From contig JAGFVZ010000019.1 of NCBI GenBank assembly GCA_017640265.1, positions 1-15,926 on the forward strand: 15,926 nt of DNA, written 5' to 3'. The position numbers were made by a program, and so were the translations under genes. The stretch's first letter is position 1. Every line of letters begins with the position of its first letter. Under the pieces are notes generated by a model. The model ran no database searches. It was given only the letters and a program-made list of their open reading frames with translations, and was not told the DNA's origin. This DNA comes from Anoxypelagibacter denitrificans. GTDB taxonomy: Bacteria > Pseudomonadota > Alphaproteobacteria > Pelagibacterales > Pelagibacteraceae. Positions 6,794 through 14,514 of this stretch are shown in pieces.

Positions 6794-9222
6794 GCTGTTA
6801 ACTTTTTATTCTCTGGATCGTAAACAACTTTATGGAGTATTTTTGCCTTTCTTTTTTTACCTTGAATTTCAACTTGCAAGTCGGAGGCTTCTGTTAAATC
6901 AGATTTTATGTAGGCAAATGCCAGACTTTTTTTACTCCTAAAACCATAGCTTCCCGAAGTAACCACTCCCACCACTTTACCATTGTGGTAGAGAGGTTCA
7001 TTACCTCTTGCATCTACATCATCCACATCAACTTCCAAATAAATAATTTTAACATCAACTCCTGATTGTATCTTTTCTTGAAGGGCTTTGGCCCCAATAA
7101 AATTATTTTTTTTCTTTAAATTAAAAAAACGATCCATGCCAGATTCAACTAAACCAATTTCTCCGGTGAGTTCACTGCCCCATCCTCTGTATGCTTTTTC
7201 CATTCTTAAAGAATTTACCGCATAGGTTCCAAAGTTAGTTATATTTTCTTTTTTACCAACTTCATAAATCGCATCGTATAATAATTCCATTTGATCCATA
7301 GGATGATGGAGCTCCCAACCTAATTCACCAACATAATTTACTCTAAGCGCCTTAACTGGAATTTTATTAATCAAAATTTCCTTTCCTTTGAGCCAAGGAA
7401 AATCATTATTATGTAAATTTTGAGAAGTTAATTGGGACAGTACTTTTCTCGATTTTGGTCCTGCCAGAACAAGCACACCATAATCTTGCGTAACATTTTT
7501 TACACTTACATTTTCTTCTTTTTTAAGATGGTGATTAAACCAGTCTAAATCTCTAATTTCAGAAGCTGTAGAAGAAAGAATATAAAAAGTATCGTTTGGA
7601 AAACGTGTTATTGTTAGTTCGCTCTGAATGCGTCCTTTTTCATTAAGCATATGAGTAAGAACGATACTTCCATCTTTTTTTGGAATTCTGTTGGCGCATA
7701 AACGATCCAAAAAAGATTCACTATCTTTGCCAGAAATTTCATATTTTGCAAAAGTGCTTAAATCTAATATACCAACATTATTTTGAACATTTTCACATTC
7801 CTTTTGAACATAAGTAAAAGCATTTGTTCTCTTAAAACCATACTCTTCTTTCATTCCTTTTTTTCCAAACCAGCATGGTTTTTCCCAACCATAGGAATCT
7901 AAGTATATAGCCCCTGAATCTTTTAATTTATTATAGATAGGTGTTTTTTTCATAGGTCTGCCAATTTCAATACTTTCATTGGGCAAAGGAGTGAAATACA
8001 TCCTTCTATATTGATCTGAAGATTTTTTAATTGTGTAATCTTTATTCGCCCAACTCATGTATCTTCTTGGTTCAAATTCCAGCATATTAATATCTGCATC
8101 TCCGTAAATCATCCATTGAGCCATATATTTTCCAGCTCCTCCTCCTTGAGCAATACCAATGCTTGCCCCACAAAACATCCAAAAATTTTTTAATCCTGGG
8201 GCTGGTCCTGCAAGAAAATTATCATCCGGTGTATGAGTGATAGGTCCACAAATAATTTTTTTAATACCAACATCTTTGAACTCAGGTATTCTATCCATTC
8301 CAATATTTAAATGTTCTTCAATTCTATCAAGTTCGGGCTCCAATAATTCCATATCAAATTTCCAGTCCATACCATTTAAAGCCCAACATTTTGTATTTTT
8401 TTCATAAGGACCAATTAACAAACCTTTTCCTTCCTGCCTCAAATAAGCTGAAGCCATTGGATCTCTTACAACTGGTAATTCTTTTTTTAATTTTCTAATT
8501 GTTGGATGTTCGTCCGTCACCAAATAATGATGTATCATATTAACGGATGGTATATTTTTTAATCCAACCATTTGTCCAACTTCTGGTCCATAACTTCCAG
8601 CAGCGTTAACAACATGTTCACAAACAATATCTCCTTTTTCAGTAATTAATTTCCATTCTCCTGAAGAAAGCAGTTTAATATCTGTTACTCTATTTTTTCT
8701 GTATATTTTAGCGCCATGATTTCTTGCGCCTTTGGCCATAGCATTTGTTGTGCTAGTTGGATCGGTGTGCCCATCTTCGGGCGTGTGAAACGCGCCAACA
8801 ATTCCATCCAATTTTATAAAAGGATGCACTTTTTTAATTTCATTTGTAGAAATAATTTCCGCTGGCGCCCCTACATTGTCTAAAATTCCTTTTACATATT
8901 TGAACCAATCTAAATCTTCTTGTTTGTAAGCTATTCTTAAACTTCCACAGCCATGCCATCCTGTAGATTGCCCAGTTTCTTTTTCAAGTTCTCTATAAAG
9001 ATTTGTAGAATGCAAATGAATTTTAGCCAAATTGTAACTTCCCATCATTTGGGGACATTGACCAGCCGCATGCCAAGTAGATCCTGACGTTAATTCTCCT
9101 TTTTCTATTAAAACTAAATTTTTCCATCCTTCTTTTGCTAAGTGGTAGAGTAAGCTTACTCCCATAATTCCGCCACCAATAATACCTACTTTTGCATGTG
9201 AAATTATTTTATCTTCTGGCAT
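6790..9222 (-). CDS. Dimethylglycine-dehydrogenase-like FAD/folate demethylase
   Basis: This is an 810-aa paralogue of the other flavoprotein in this block, with the same layout. A FAD domain has GGGIMG at 16-21 and TWHAAG at 49-54 (H51 in the covalent-FAD position). A middle segment reaches to about 430. A GcvT-type folate domain and barrel occupy about 430-805, with YVGELGWEL at 630-638. The folate-site motif is MLNEKGRIQSELT (525-537), with glutamate E535 where the paralogue has aspartate. Together with YGWEKPCWF (444-452) and KRTNAF this matches the pattern I recall for dimethylglycine dehydrogenases. The predicted reaction is dimethylglycine to sarcosine with methylene-THF formation, in the cytoplasm. 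It is the first gene of the minus-strand block and has a good ribosome-binding site (GAAGGG, six A's before the ATG) and a TATAAT upstream. Exact substrate is inferred, not shown. Confidence 0.86.
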   Translation of the reverse strand: MPEDKIISHAKVGIIGGGIMGVSLLYHLAKEGWKNLVLIEKGELTSGSTWHAAGQCPQMMGSYNLAKIHLHSTNLYRELEKETGQSTGWHGCGSLRIAYKQEDLDWFKYVKGILDNVGAPAEIISTNEIKKVHPFIKLDGIVGAFHTPEDGHTDPTSTTNAMAKGARNHGAKIYRKNRVTDIKLLSSGEWKLITEKGDIVCEHVVNAAGSYGPEVGQMVGLKNIPSVNMIHHYLVTDEHPTIRKLKKELPVVRDPMASAYLRQEGKGLLIGPYEKNTKCWALNGMDWKFDMELLEPELDRIEEHLNIGMDRIPEFKDVGIKKIICGPITHTPDDNFLAGPAPGLKNFWMFCGASIGIAQGGGAGKYMAQWMIYGDADINMLEFEPRRYMSWANKDYTIKKSSDQYRRMYFTPLPNESIEIGRPMKKTPIYNKLKDSGAIYLDSYGWEKPCWFGKKGMKEEYGFKRTNAFTYVQKECENVQNNVGILDLSTFAKYEISGKDSESFLDRLCANRIPKKDGSIVLTHMLNEKGRIQSELTITRFPNDTFYILSSTASEIRDLDWFNHHLKKEENVSVKNVTQDYGVLVLAGPKSRKVLSQLTSQNLHNNDFPWLKGKEILINKIPVKALRVNYVGELGWELHHPMDQMELLYDAIYEVGKKENITNFGTYAVNSLRMEKAYRGWGSELTGEIGLVESGMDRFFNLKKKNNFIGAKALQEKIQSGVDVKIIYLEVDVDDVDARGNEPLYHNGKVVGVVTSGSYGFRSKKSLAFAYIKSDLTEASDLQVEIQGKKRKAKILHKVVYDPENKKLTA

Positions 9223-9228
9223 TTTTTT

Positions 9229-9247
9229 CCCTTCATTATTTATTATA
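9229..9247 (-). promoter_or_regulatory. -10 element and ribosome-binding site for the minus-strand block
   Basis: On the minus strand a perfect TATAAT lies at 9247-9242, and GAAGGG at 9234-9229 sits six bases before the ATG at 9222. The -35 region is poor (ACAACA at 17-bp spacing). If this -10 is used, the 5' leader is only about a dozen bases. The 56-bp gap to the divergent EamA gene must hold the promoters of both directions. I see no palindromic operator in it. Confidence 0.4.
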
Positions 9248-9278
9248 TAGTATTAGTTAAAAGCTGTTGTGAAAAATT

Positions 9279-10136
9279 ATGTCATATAGCAATCAAAAAA
9301 AAGGAATGTTTCTTGCATTTACTGCAATCATATTTATTACTCCAGATTCACTTCTTATCAGATTGGCAAATCTTACATCTTGGAATCTGATTTTTTATAG
9401 AGGTTTTATTCCTTTTCTTGTGGTTTTTGCAGGTCTATTAATTATTTATAAAACTAAATTGATTTCACAACTATTAGAAAATGGTTGGCATGGAATTGCT
9501 TACGCAAGCGTCTTTACAATAACAAATATTTTTTTTGTGATATCAATAGAAAATACTAATGTTGCAAATACGTTAATTATGATTGCTTTAGCGCCCATGC
9601 TTTCTGCAGTAATTAGTTTTATTTTTTTAAAAGAAAATACAGATCAAAAAACATGGATAGCCATAATTATTACTACGTTAGCGGTAATTTATATTTTTAA
9701 TGATTCCTTCGAAAGAGGTGATCTTTTAGGGAATTTTTTAGGATTACTTTGTGCGACAGGCTTAGCAGTGGGAGCGGTGATAATAAGATCAGCTAAAAAA
9801 ATTAATCTAGTTCCCTCGGCCATGATGGGTAAATTAATGGTAGCACTAATTGCACTTTTGTTTACAGACAATCTAGTTTTGAAAGGAAATGACTCAATTA
9901 TTATACCGCTTATGTGTATCATGTGCGTTGCAATACCTTTTGTTCTAATAACTTTAGCTCCTAGGTATATTACTGCGCCGGAGGTTAATCTTTTCTTTTT
10001 GCTCGAAACCATTTTAGGGCCTCTTTGGGTTTGGTTGGTTATAAAGGAACAGCCTAGCACCGAAACAATTATTGGGGGAATTGTAATTATTGCTACAATT
10101 GCCACTCACTCCGTTTTGAGGTTAAAAAAAACATAA
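9279..10136 (+). CDS. EamA/DMT-superfamily permease (second copy)
   Basis: This is a 285-aa inner-membrane permease with about ten hydrophobic helices in two EamA repeats (about 8-140 and 150-280). Markers include the PDSLLIRLA segment near residues 22-30, FYRG near 39-42, the FLKENTD end of repeat one and the LVIKEQPS counterpart in repeat two. A basic end (RLKKT) follows the last helix. It is divergent in sequence from the other EamA protein in the window, so this is not a recent duplication. It is read away from the dimethylglycine-dehydrogenase-like gene, from a shared 56-bp intergenic region, and may be coregulated with that block. No clear Shine-Dalgarno precedes the ATG. Substrate unknown. 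Confidence 0.83.
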   Translation: MSYSNQKKGMFLAFTAIIFITPDSLLIRLANLTSWNLIFYRGFIPFLVVFAGLLIIYKTKLISQLLENGWHGIAYASVFTITNIFFVISIENTNVANTLIMIALAPMLSAVISFIFLKENTDQKTWIAIIITTLAVIYIFNDSFERGDLLGNFLGLLCATGLAVGAVIIRSAKKINLVPSAMMGKLMVALIALLFTDNLVLKGNDSIIIPLMCIMCVAIPFVLITLAPRYITAPEVNLFFLLETILGPLWVWLVIKEQPSTETIIGGIVIIATIATHSVLRLKKT

Positions 10137-10153
10137 TTTACCAAAATAATTCA

Positions 10154-10182
10154 TTGCAATTGTTATTATGAAAGCATAATTA
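10154..10182 (+). promoter_or_regulatory. Possible sigma-70 promoter before the MFS gene
   Basis: TTGCAA at 10154-10159 is followed after 17 bases by TAATTA at 10177-10182. A transcript from here would begin only a few bases before the ATG at 10193, giving a nearly leaderless mRNA, consistent with the lack of a Shine-Dalgarno. In AT-rich DNA such matches arise easily, and co-transcription with the EamA gene 56 bases upstream is equally possible. Confidence 0.22.
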
Positions 10183-10192
10183 CTCTCCATCT

Positions 10193-11482
10193 ATGGGAAA
10201 ATTATTAAAAAATTCTTGGGCTCTTTTTACTGGTTACGGAATCATTATGATTGCATTTGGATTGCAAGGAAATTTACTTGGAGTTCGTTCGGTAATTGAA
10301 GATTTTAGTTTGTTAGCCACGGGTGTTTTAATGTCAGCATATTTTATAGGATATTTTATTGGAGCTAATATTGTTCCAAACTTGGTTGCACGAGTAGGTC
10401 ATGTCAGAGTCTTTGCCGCTTTTGCATCAATGGCATCGTTAAGTATTTTAGTTCATGCGGTAGTTGTTAACCCTCTTGTTTGGAGTATTGCAAGATTTTT
10501 GACAGGAATGAGTATGGTAAGTATTTTTATAGTAACCGAAAGTTGGTTAAACGATAGAGCCAATAATAGAACACGAGGTAAATTATTATCTGTCTATATG
10601 TTTGTAACTTATGGCTCAATAGCATTAGGTGCTCTTTTATTAAATTTTAGCAGTCCAATAAAATTTGAACCTTTTATTTTGATATCGCTTTTATTATCAA
10701 TTGCACTAATACCAATTCTTCTTACAAAACGTAAAGCTCCTCGATTTAAAAAAATAAGTCCTATGAAAACAAAAGAACTATATAAAATTTCACCTATGGG
10801 CGTTGTTACTTCTTTTTGTACCGGTTTAACTCACTCTGCAATATTTTCATTAACAGCCGTTTATGCAGTTAAAATGAGTTTTAGTATTTTTGAAATTTCT
10901 TTATTAATATTTTTAATTACTATTGCAGGAGCTTTATTTCAGTGGCCCCTGGGTTTTATTTCTGACAAAATGGATCGTAGAAAGATTGTCGTTTATAGCT
11001 CTATAATCGCAGCACTTTTTGCTTTTTTAGCAATTGCTTCGGTTGGAACAGCGGCAGAATTAATGCATATTGCTGTAGATTGGGAAATAAATAAAATTAT
11101 GTTTTTTATTTTTGTAACAATTTTTGCTGGTTTCTCACTTCCTATCTACGCAATCAATATTGCACATACAAACGATTATATTCCAAAAGAAAAATTCGTT
11201 GCTGCGGGTGGCGGCCTTCAATTAATTATGGGTTTAGGAGCAATAGGAGGTCCTATAACTTGTGTTATTTTTATGAATAACTTTGGACCAAGTGGTTTTT
11301 TTGTTTTTCTGATTATTTTACATATTGCTATTAGTATATTTGGCTTTTACAGAATGAGTGTAAGACCTACAGAAGAAAATCCTGACTCAACATTTACACC
11401 TCTGCCAAGGAATATTACTCCATTAGGAATGGAGCTTGATCCAACGACTGGAGCAGACTTGTCTAATGTTGATAAGAAATGA
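10193..11482 (+). CDS. MFS transporter, YcaD-like
   Basis: This is a 429-aa major facilitator superfamily protein with about twelve hydrophobic helices in two six-helix halves, joined by a basic cytoplasmic loop (about 178-200). ESWLNDRANNRTRG at 116-129 is typical of the YcaD-like subgroup. The MFS motif A equivalent between helices 8 and 9 is GFISDKMDRRK at 254-264. The last 40 residues are a proline-rich cytoplasmic tail. The protein is predicted to be a proton- or gradient-driven inner-membrane transporter. Members of this subgroup lack a well-established substrate. Its stop overlaps the ATG of the following 75-aa gene by four bases (ATGA), so the two are probably coupled. The start is the first in-frame ATG and has no recognisable ribosome-binding site. 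Confidence 0.83.
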   Translation: MGKLLKNSWALFTGYGIIMIAFGLQGNLLGVRSVIEDFSLLATGVLMSAYFIGYFIGANIVPNLVARVGHVRVFAAFASMASLSILVHAVVVNPLVWSIARFLTGMSMVSIFIVTESWLNDRANNRTRGKLLSVYMFVTYGSIALGALLLNFSSPIKFEPFILISLLLSIALIPILLTKRKAPRFKKISPMKTKELYKISPMGVVTSFCTGLTHSAIFSLTAVYAVKMSFSIFEISLLIFLITIAGALFQWPLGFISDKMDRRKIVVYSSIIAALFAFLAIASVGTAAELMHIAVDWEINKIMFFIFVTIFAGFSLPIYAINIAHTNDYIPKEKFVAAGGGLQLIMGLGAIGGPITCVIFMNNFGPSGFFVFLIILHIAISIFGFYRMSVRPTEENPDSTFTPLPRNITPLGMELDPTTGADLSNVDKK

Positions 11483-11706
11483 ATAAAGAAAATGCATCGA
11501 AACTTTGGAAAATAATTCAAGAAGCTGGCGATTATCTGAAAGGACAATTACCCGATCATCCCAATCACCCCAAAGGCAGAAACTCTTATGCTCACGTTGC
11601 CATATGTATCAGATCTAAATTTAAAAAAAGTTACAAAGAGATTGAGGACGAAAAACTACAAGAAGTTATCGAATACATTGAACATTTAAAAAATAACCCT
11701 AGCTAG
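11479..11706 (+). CDS. Small hypothetical protein coupled to the MFS transporter
   Basis: I cannot assign a function to this 75-aa protein. It is soluble and charged, with no signal peptide or membrane segment. A predicted N-terminal helix (about 3-20, KLWKIIQEAGDYL) leads into a polar HPNHPKGRN turn (27-35) containing two histidines. YAHVAICIRSKF follows, and then a second helix rich in E, D and K (about 52-70). The histidine/proline/glycine block looks like the conserved core, and similar short proteins seem to occur in related marine bacteria, but this is memory and not a search. Its ATG shares the ATGA with the end of the MFS gene and lacks a strong Shine-Dalgarno, implying translational coupling and perhaps a role tied to that transporter. 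Codon use and position argue for a real gene. Confidence 0.72.
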   Translation: MNKENASKLWKIIQEAGDYLKGQLPDHPNHPKGRNSYAHVAICIRSKFKKSYKEIEDEKLQEVIEYIEHLKNNPS

Positions 11707-11717
11707 CGGTAAACTGC

Positions 11718-11735
11718 GTCAGTATTGCAACTGAC
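11718..11735. repeat. Perfect 6-bp inverted repeat upstream of the iron operon
   Basis: GTCAGT and ACTGAC are perfect inverted copies separated by six bases. It lies 12 bases after the 75-aa gene and its right arm overlaps the distal Fur-type box. There is no U-tract, so it is a poor terminator. It may be an operator or part of the Fur-binding region. Confidence 0.3.
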
Positions 11736-11746
11736 AATCGTTATCA
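11732..11746. promoter_or_regulatory. Distal Fur-type box (imperfect)
   Basis: TGACAATCGTTATCA matches the Fur 7-1-7 palindrome TGATAATNATTATCA at 12 of 14 specified positions. It begins 27 bases before the perfect copy and lies just upstream of the -35 element. Tandem Fur sites commonly support cooperative or extended repressor binding. The call rests on similarity and on the iron genes downstream. Confidence 0.5.
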
Positions 11747-11751
11747 ATTAC

Positions 11752-11779
11752 TTGACATTGATAATCATTATCATATTGT
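11752..11779 (+). promoter_or_regulatory. Promoter of the Fe(III) ABC transporter operon
   Basis: A perfect -35 TTGACA at 11752-11757 is followed after 16 bases by TATTGT at 11774-11779 (four of six matches to TATAAT). The spacer is almost exactly filled by the perfect Fur-type palindrome, the usual geometry for iron-dependent repression. Predicted transcription starts near 11786, leaving a leader of about 35 bases that contains AAGGA six bases before the ATG at 11821. Confidence 0.55.
11759..11773. promoter_or_regulatory. Perfect Fur box
   Basis: TGATAATCATTATCA is a flawless 7-1-7 inverted repeat identical to the core Fur-binding consensus. The enclosing 19 bases at 11754-11772 match the classical 19-bp Fur box at 17 positions. 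It overlaps the promoter spacer of an Fe(III) transport operon, so Fe(II)-Fur repression under iron sufficiency is the natural reading. A related metalloregulator of the Fur family could use the same site. Confidence 0.75.
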
Positions 11780-11820
11780 AAAATCCTATTAAAATCAAAA
11801 GAAATTAAAAAGGAAAAATT

Positions 11821-12840
11821 ATGAAAAAGATAATAATAACCATTTCGGCCTTGCTACTAATCACTTCATCTTTGCTAGCAGGCGAGGTTAATGTATTTAG
11901 CTCAAGACACTACGATTCTGACGTTCAACTCTATGAAAAATTTACATCTCAAACTGGAATTAAAGTCAATGTGGTATCGGGAAAAGATAAAGCTCTTGAA
12001 AAAAGAATCTTCGAGGAAGGCAAAGATTCCAAAGCAGATCTGTATATAACATCAGATGCAGGAAGACTTGGAGCTGCACAAGCCAAGGGAATGTTTCAAA
12101 GATCTAGCTCTTCAATTTTGAAAAAAAAAATACCTTCAAATTTTAGAACTTCTTATTGGTACGGAATAGCCAAAAGAGCAAGAGTGATTTATTACTCACC
12201 AGAAAGAACACCAGCAAGTATGCTTAATGGTTTAAGATACGAAGATCTAGCTGACCCTAAATACAAAGGAAAAATTGTTATTAGACAATCAAACAATGTT
12301 TATAACCAATCATTAGTTGCTTCTTTAATTCAAAATAACGGATCAAAGAAAACAGCTGAATGGGCTAAAGGCTTAGTGGGGAATTTTGCAAGACCAGCTA
12401 AAGGCAATGATAGAGCACAAATTTTGGCTGTTGCAGCAGGGGAGGCAGACCTTGCAATTGCAAACACTTATTATCTTGCTCTAATGTTATCAGGAAAAAA
12501 AGGGGCAGAGCAAAAAGCAGCGGCTCAAAAAGTTAAACCTTTTTTTCCAAATCAAAATGACAGAGGGACACACATGAATATTAGCGGTGGAGGTATATTA
12601 AAATACGCTCCAAACAAAGCTAACGCAATTAAACTTCTTGAGTTTTTGTTAACTGATGAAGCCCAAGAACATATTGTTAACAATAGCTACGAATACCCAA
12701 TGGTAGAAGGAGTTAAGGCAAATGAATTAATTGCTCAATTTGGATTAAATTTTAAACAAGATCAAAAAACAAAAGTCTCTTCATATGCGAAGAAGCAAGC
12801 CGAAGCTTTGAAAGTTATGATGCAAGCTGGCTGGCAGTAA
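11821..12840 (+). CDS. fbpA: Periplasmic Fe(III)-binding protein of ABC importer (FbpA/FutA/SfuA type)
   Basis: This protein captures ferric iron in the periplasm and delivers it to the membrane permease. The 339-aa precursor begins with a clear signal peptide (basic MKK, hydrophobic to about residue 19, likely cut after LLA at 20). The mature part is a two-lobed binding protein. Iron-ligand residues expected in this family are in place: H30 and Y31 in SSRHYDSD, Y161 in NNVYNQS, and the adjacent pair Y217-Y218 in NTYYLALM. DLYITSDAGRLG (73-84) and PNQNDRGTHMNISG (243-256) are also typical. Length is normal. The start is supported by AAGGA six bases upstream. It is the first gene of a three-gene operon preceded by a perfect Fur box, so expression should rise when iron is short. 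Thiamine or other substrates of related proteins are less likely given the tyrosines and the Fur box. Confidence 0.92.
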   Translation: MKKIIITISALLLITSSLLAGEVNVFSSRHYDSDVQLYEKFTSQTGIKVNVVSGKDKALEKRIFEEGKDSKADLYITSDAGRLGAAQAKGMFQRSSSSILKKKIPSNFRTSYWYGIAKRARVIYYSPERTPASMLNGLRYEDLADPKYKGKIVIRQSNNVYNQSLVASLIQNNGSKKTAEWAKGLVGNFARPAKGNDRAQILAVAAGEADLAIANTYYLALMLSGKKGAEQKAAAQKVKPFFPNQNDRGTHMNISGGGILKYAPNKANAIKLLEFLLTDEAQEHIVNNSYEYPMVEGVKANELIAQFGLNFKQDQKTKVSSYAKKQAEALKVMMQAGWQ

Positions 12841-12879
12841 AGAAATTATGGAAAAGATTAATCAATTAAACAAAAATGG

Positions 12880-14499
12880 ATGAAAATAAAACAACTTAAC
12901 ATATGGTATATAAGCTCTCTTTTTGTTTCGCTATTAGTAGCTTTGCCAATACTGACAGTTTTTTTAGGTTTTTTTGAAACAACTACAGATTATTTCTCTC
13001 TTTTAAAAAATACATTTTTATTACAATATATTTCTAATTCTATTTTACTTTTAGTTGGAGTTTTGTTGTTGTCATTTTTATTTGGGGTTGGAGCAGCCTA
13101 TTGTATTTCTTTTTACGATTTTCCTGGAGTCAATTTTTTTAAGTGGGCTCTTATTTTGTCGTTTGCCGTTCCTGCTTACATTTATGCTTATTCACTTACT
13201 GCTTTTTTCGAAAATTATGGTACTGCCTTTACAATACTGACAAGTTTATTTGGTGAGTATGAGTATAATAAATATATACCTAAATTTGATGGTGCTTTGG
13301 GGTCAATAATCTCGATGTCTTTTTCGTTTTTTGGATATGTGTATGTGTTGACTAGAGCTTCATTTTATTATCAATCTCAAAATTTAATAGAGGTGGGTAA
13401 GAATTTAGGTCTTTCTTCGAGACAAAGTTTTTTAAAAATAATTCTACCATCAGCAAGACCAGCAATTATTGCTGGTTTGTCTTTAGTCGCTATGGAATGT
13501 TTGTCTGATTTTGGCACTGTTTCCTTCTTTAGCATTTCGACCCTTACAACCGGAATCTATAATGCATGGATATCATTCGATGATTTAAATACTGCAAATC
13601 AATTGTCATTTATACTCTTAACTTTCATTTTGATTTTATTTTTAGTTGAAAATTATTCAAGAGGTAGGGCCAAATATCATCAGCCAACCAGAGGGGTTAA
13701 AACTATCCCAAAAATAGAACTAACAGGAAAGAAATCTTTATTTGCACTTTCTTTCTGTTCTTTATTATTTTTCTTTAGTTTTGTGTTTCCTGTTAGTCAA
13801 ATGATTTATTGGACTATTAAATTTCCAAAATATTTTCAGGATATAGATTTATTGTCGCTTAATCTAAACACATTGTTACTTGTATTTTTATCTAGCTTCT
13901 GTCTAATAATTTTTTCCTTCTTGACTAACTATGGAAACAGAGTATCTCAAAGCAAATTTTTAAACTATTTAAGTACTTTTTCTATTTCAGGATACGCGAT
14001 ACCTGGTGTAATTCTTGCTGTTGCTTTCATCACTTTCTTTTCATGGTTAAGTGATTTTTCTTCTTCCCTTTTCGGTTTTGCAAGTTTTAAATCCTTATTT
14101 ATTGGTTCAATTTTTGCCCTTGTTCTAGCTTACTTTGTTAGATTTTTTTCTTTATCATTTAATGGAATCAAATCAGGTTATCTAAAAATTAATCAATCAA
14201 TAGATGATAACGCTTATCTTCTTGGGTATTCAAAATTTAAGACTTTTACAAGAATACATATTCCTTACTTAAAGAATAATGTTTTTTTAATAGGCATTTT
14301 AATTGGCATTGAAATAATAAGAGAATTACCCATTACCTTAATACTTCGTCCATTTAATTTTGAAACTTTTGCCACAAAAGCTTATTCATATGCTGCTCAG
14401 GATTTATTAGAGGCAGCGGCATTTCCTTCGTTATGTTTAATAATGTGGGCAAGCTTATTCATATTATTTATTTCAAAATATATACTTTCAAATAAATAA
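12880..14499 (+). CDS. fbpB: Fused two-domain Fe(III) ABC transporter permease
   Basis: This 539-aa inner-membrane protein has about twelve helices and contains two permease domains in one chain, as in FbpB/SfuB ferric transporters. The EAA loop of the first half is at 171-190 (EVGKNLGL... IILP) and that of the second at 442-462 (DDNAYLLGY... HIP). The segment RELPITLILRPFNFETFATKAY near 481-502 is characteristic of the C-terminal half of ferric permeases. It forms the channel between the binding protein encoded upstream and the ATPase encoded 15 bases downstream. The start at 12880 is the only plausible one: an in-frame TAA lies at 12859-12861 with no start codon between. No Shine-Dalgarno is visible. 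A short reading frame (12848-12883) ends in the ATGA at this start and might couple translation. Confidence 0.9.
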   Translation: MKIKQLNIWYISSLFVSLLVALPILTVFLGFFETTTDYFSLLKNTFLLQYISNSILLLVGVLLLSFLFGVGAAYCISFYDFPGVNFFKWALILSFAVPAYIYAYSLTAFFENYGTAFTILTSLFGEYEYNKYIPKFDGALGSIISMSFSFFGYVYVLTRASFYYQSQNLIEVGKNLGLSSRQSFLKIILPSARPAIIAGLSLVAMECLSDFGTVSFFSISTLTTGIYNAWISFDDLNTANQLSFILLTFILILFLVENYSRGRAKYHQPTRGVKTIPKIELTGKKSLFALSFCSLLFFFSFVFPVSQMIYWTIKFPKYFQDIDLLSLNLNTLLLVFLSSFCLIIFSFLTNYGNRVSQSKFLNYLSTFSISGYAIPGVILAVAFITFFSWLSDFSSSLFGFASFKSLFIGSIFALVLAYFVRFFSLSFNGIKSGYLKINQSIDDNAYLLGYSKFKTFTRIHIPYLKNNVFLIGILIGIEIIRELPITLILRPFNFETFATKAYSYAAQDLLEAAAFPSLCLIMWASLFILFISKYILSNK

Positions 14500-14514
14500 G
14501 ATTATATTGTTGTT

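Noticed and set aside
9689..10105. 138-codon minus-strand frame inside the second EamA gene
   Set aside because: It is a mirror of hydrophobic codons in the EamA gene on the other strand, with no motif or start signal.
4629..10136. Recent tandem duplication as the source of the paired EamA and paired dehydrogenase genes
   Set aside because: Members of each pair differ at most positions including subfamily motifs, so any duplication is old; no DNA-level repeats connect them.
11347..11547. 66-codon minus-strand frame across the MFS/75-aa junction
   Set aside because: Antisense to two better-supported coupled genes.
13055..13240. 61-codon plus-strand frame within the ferric permease
   Set aside because: Out-of-frame shadow of the first permease domain.
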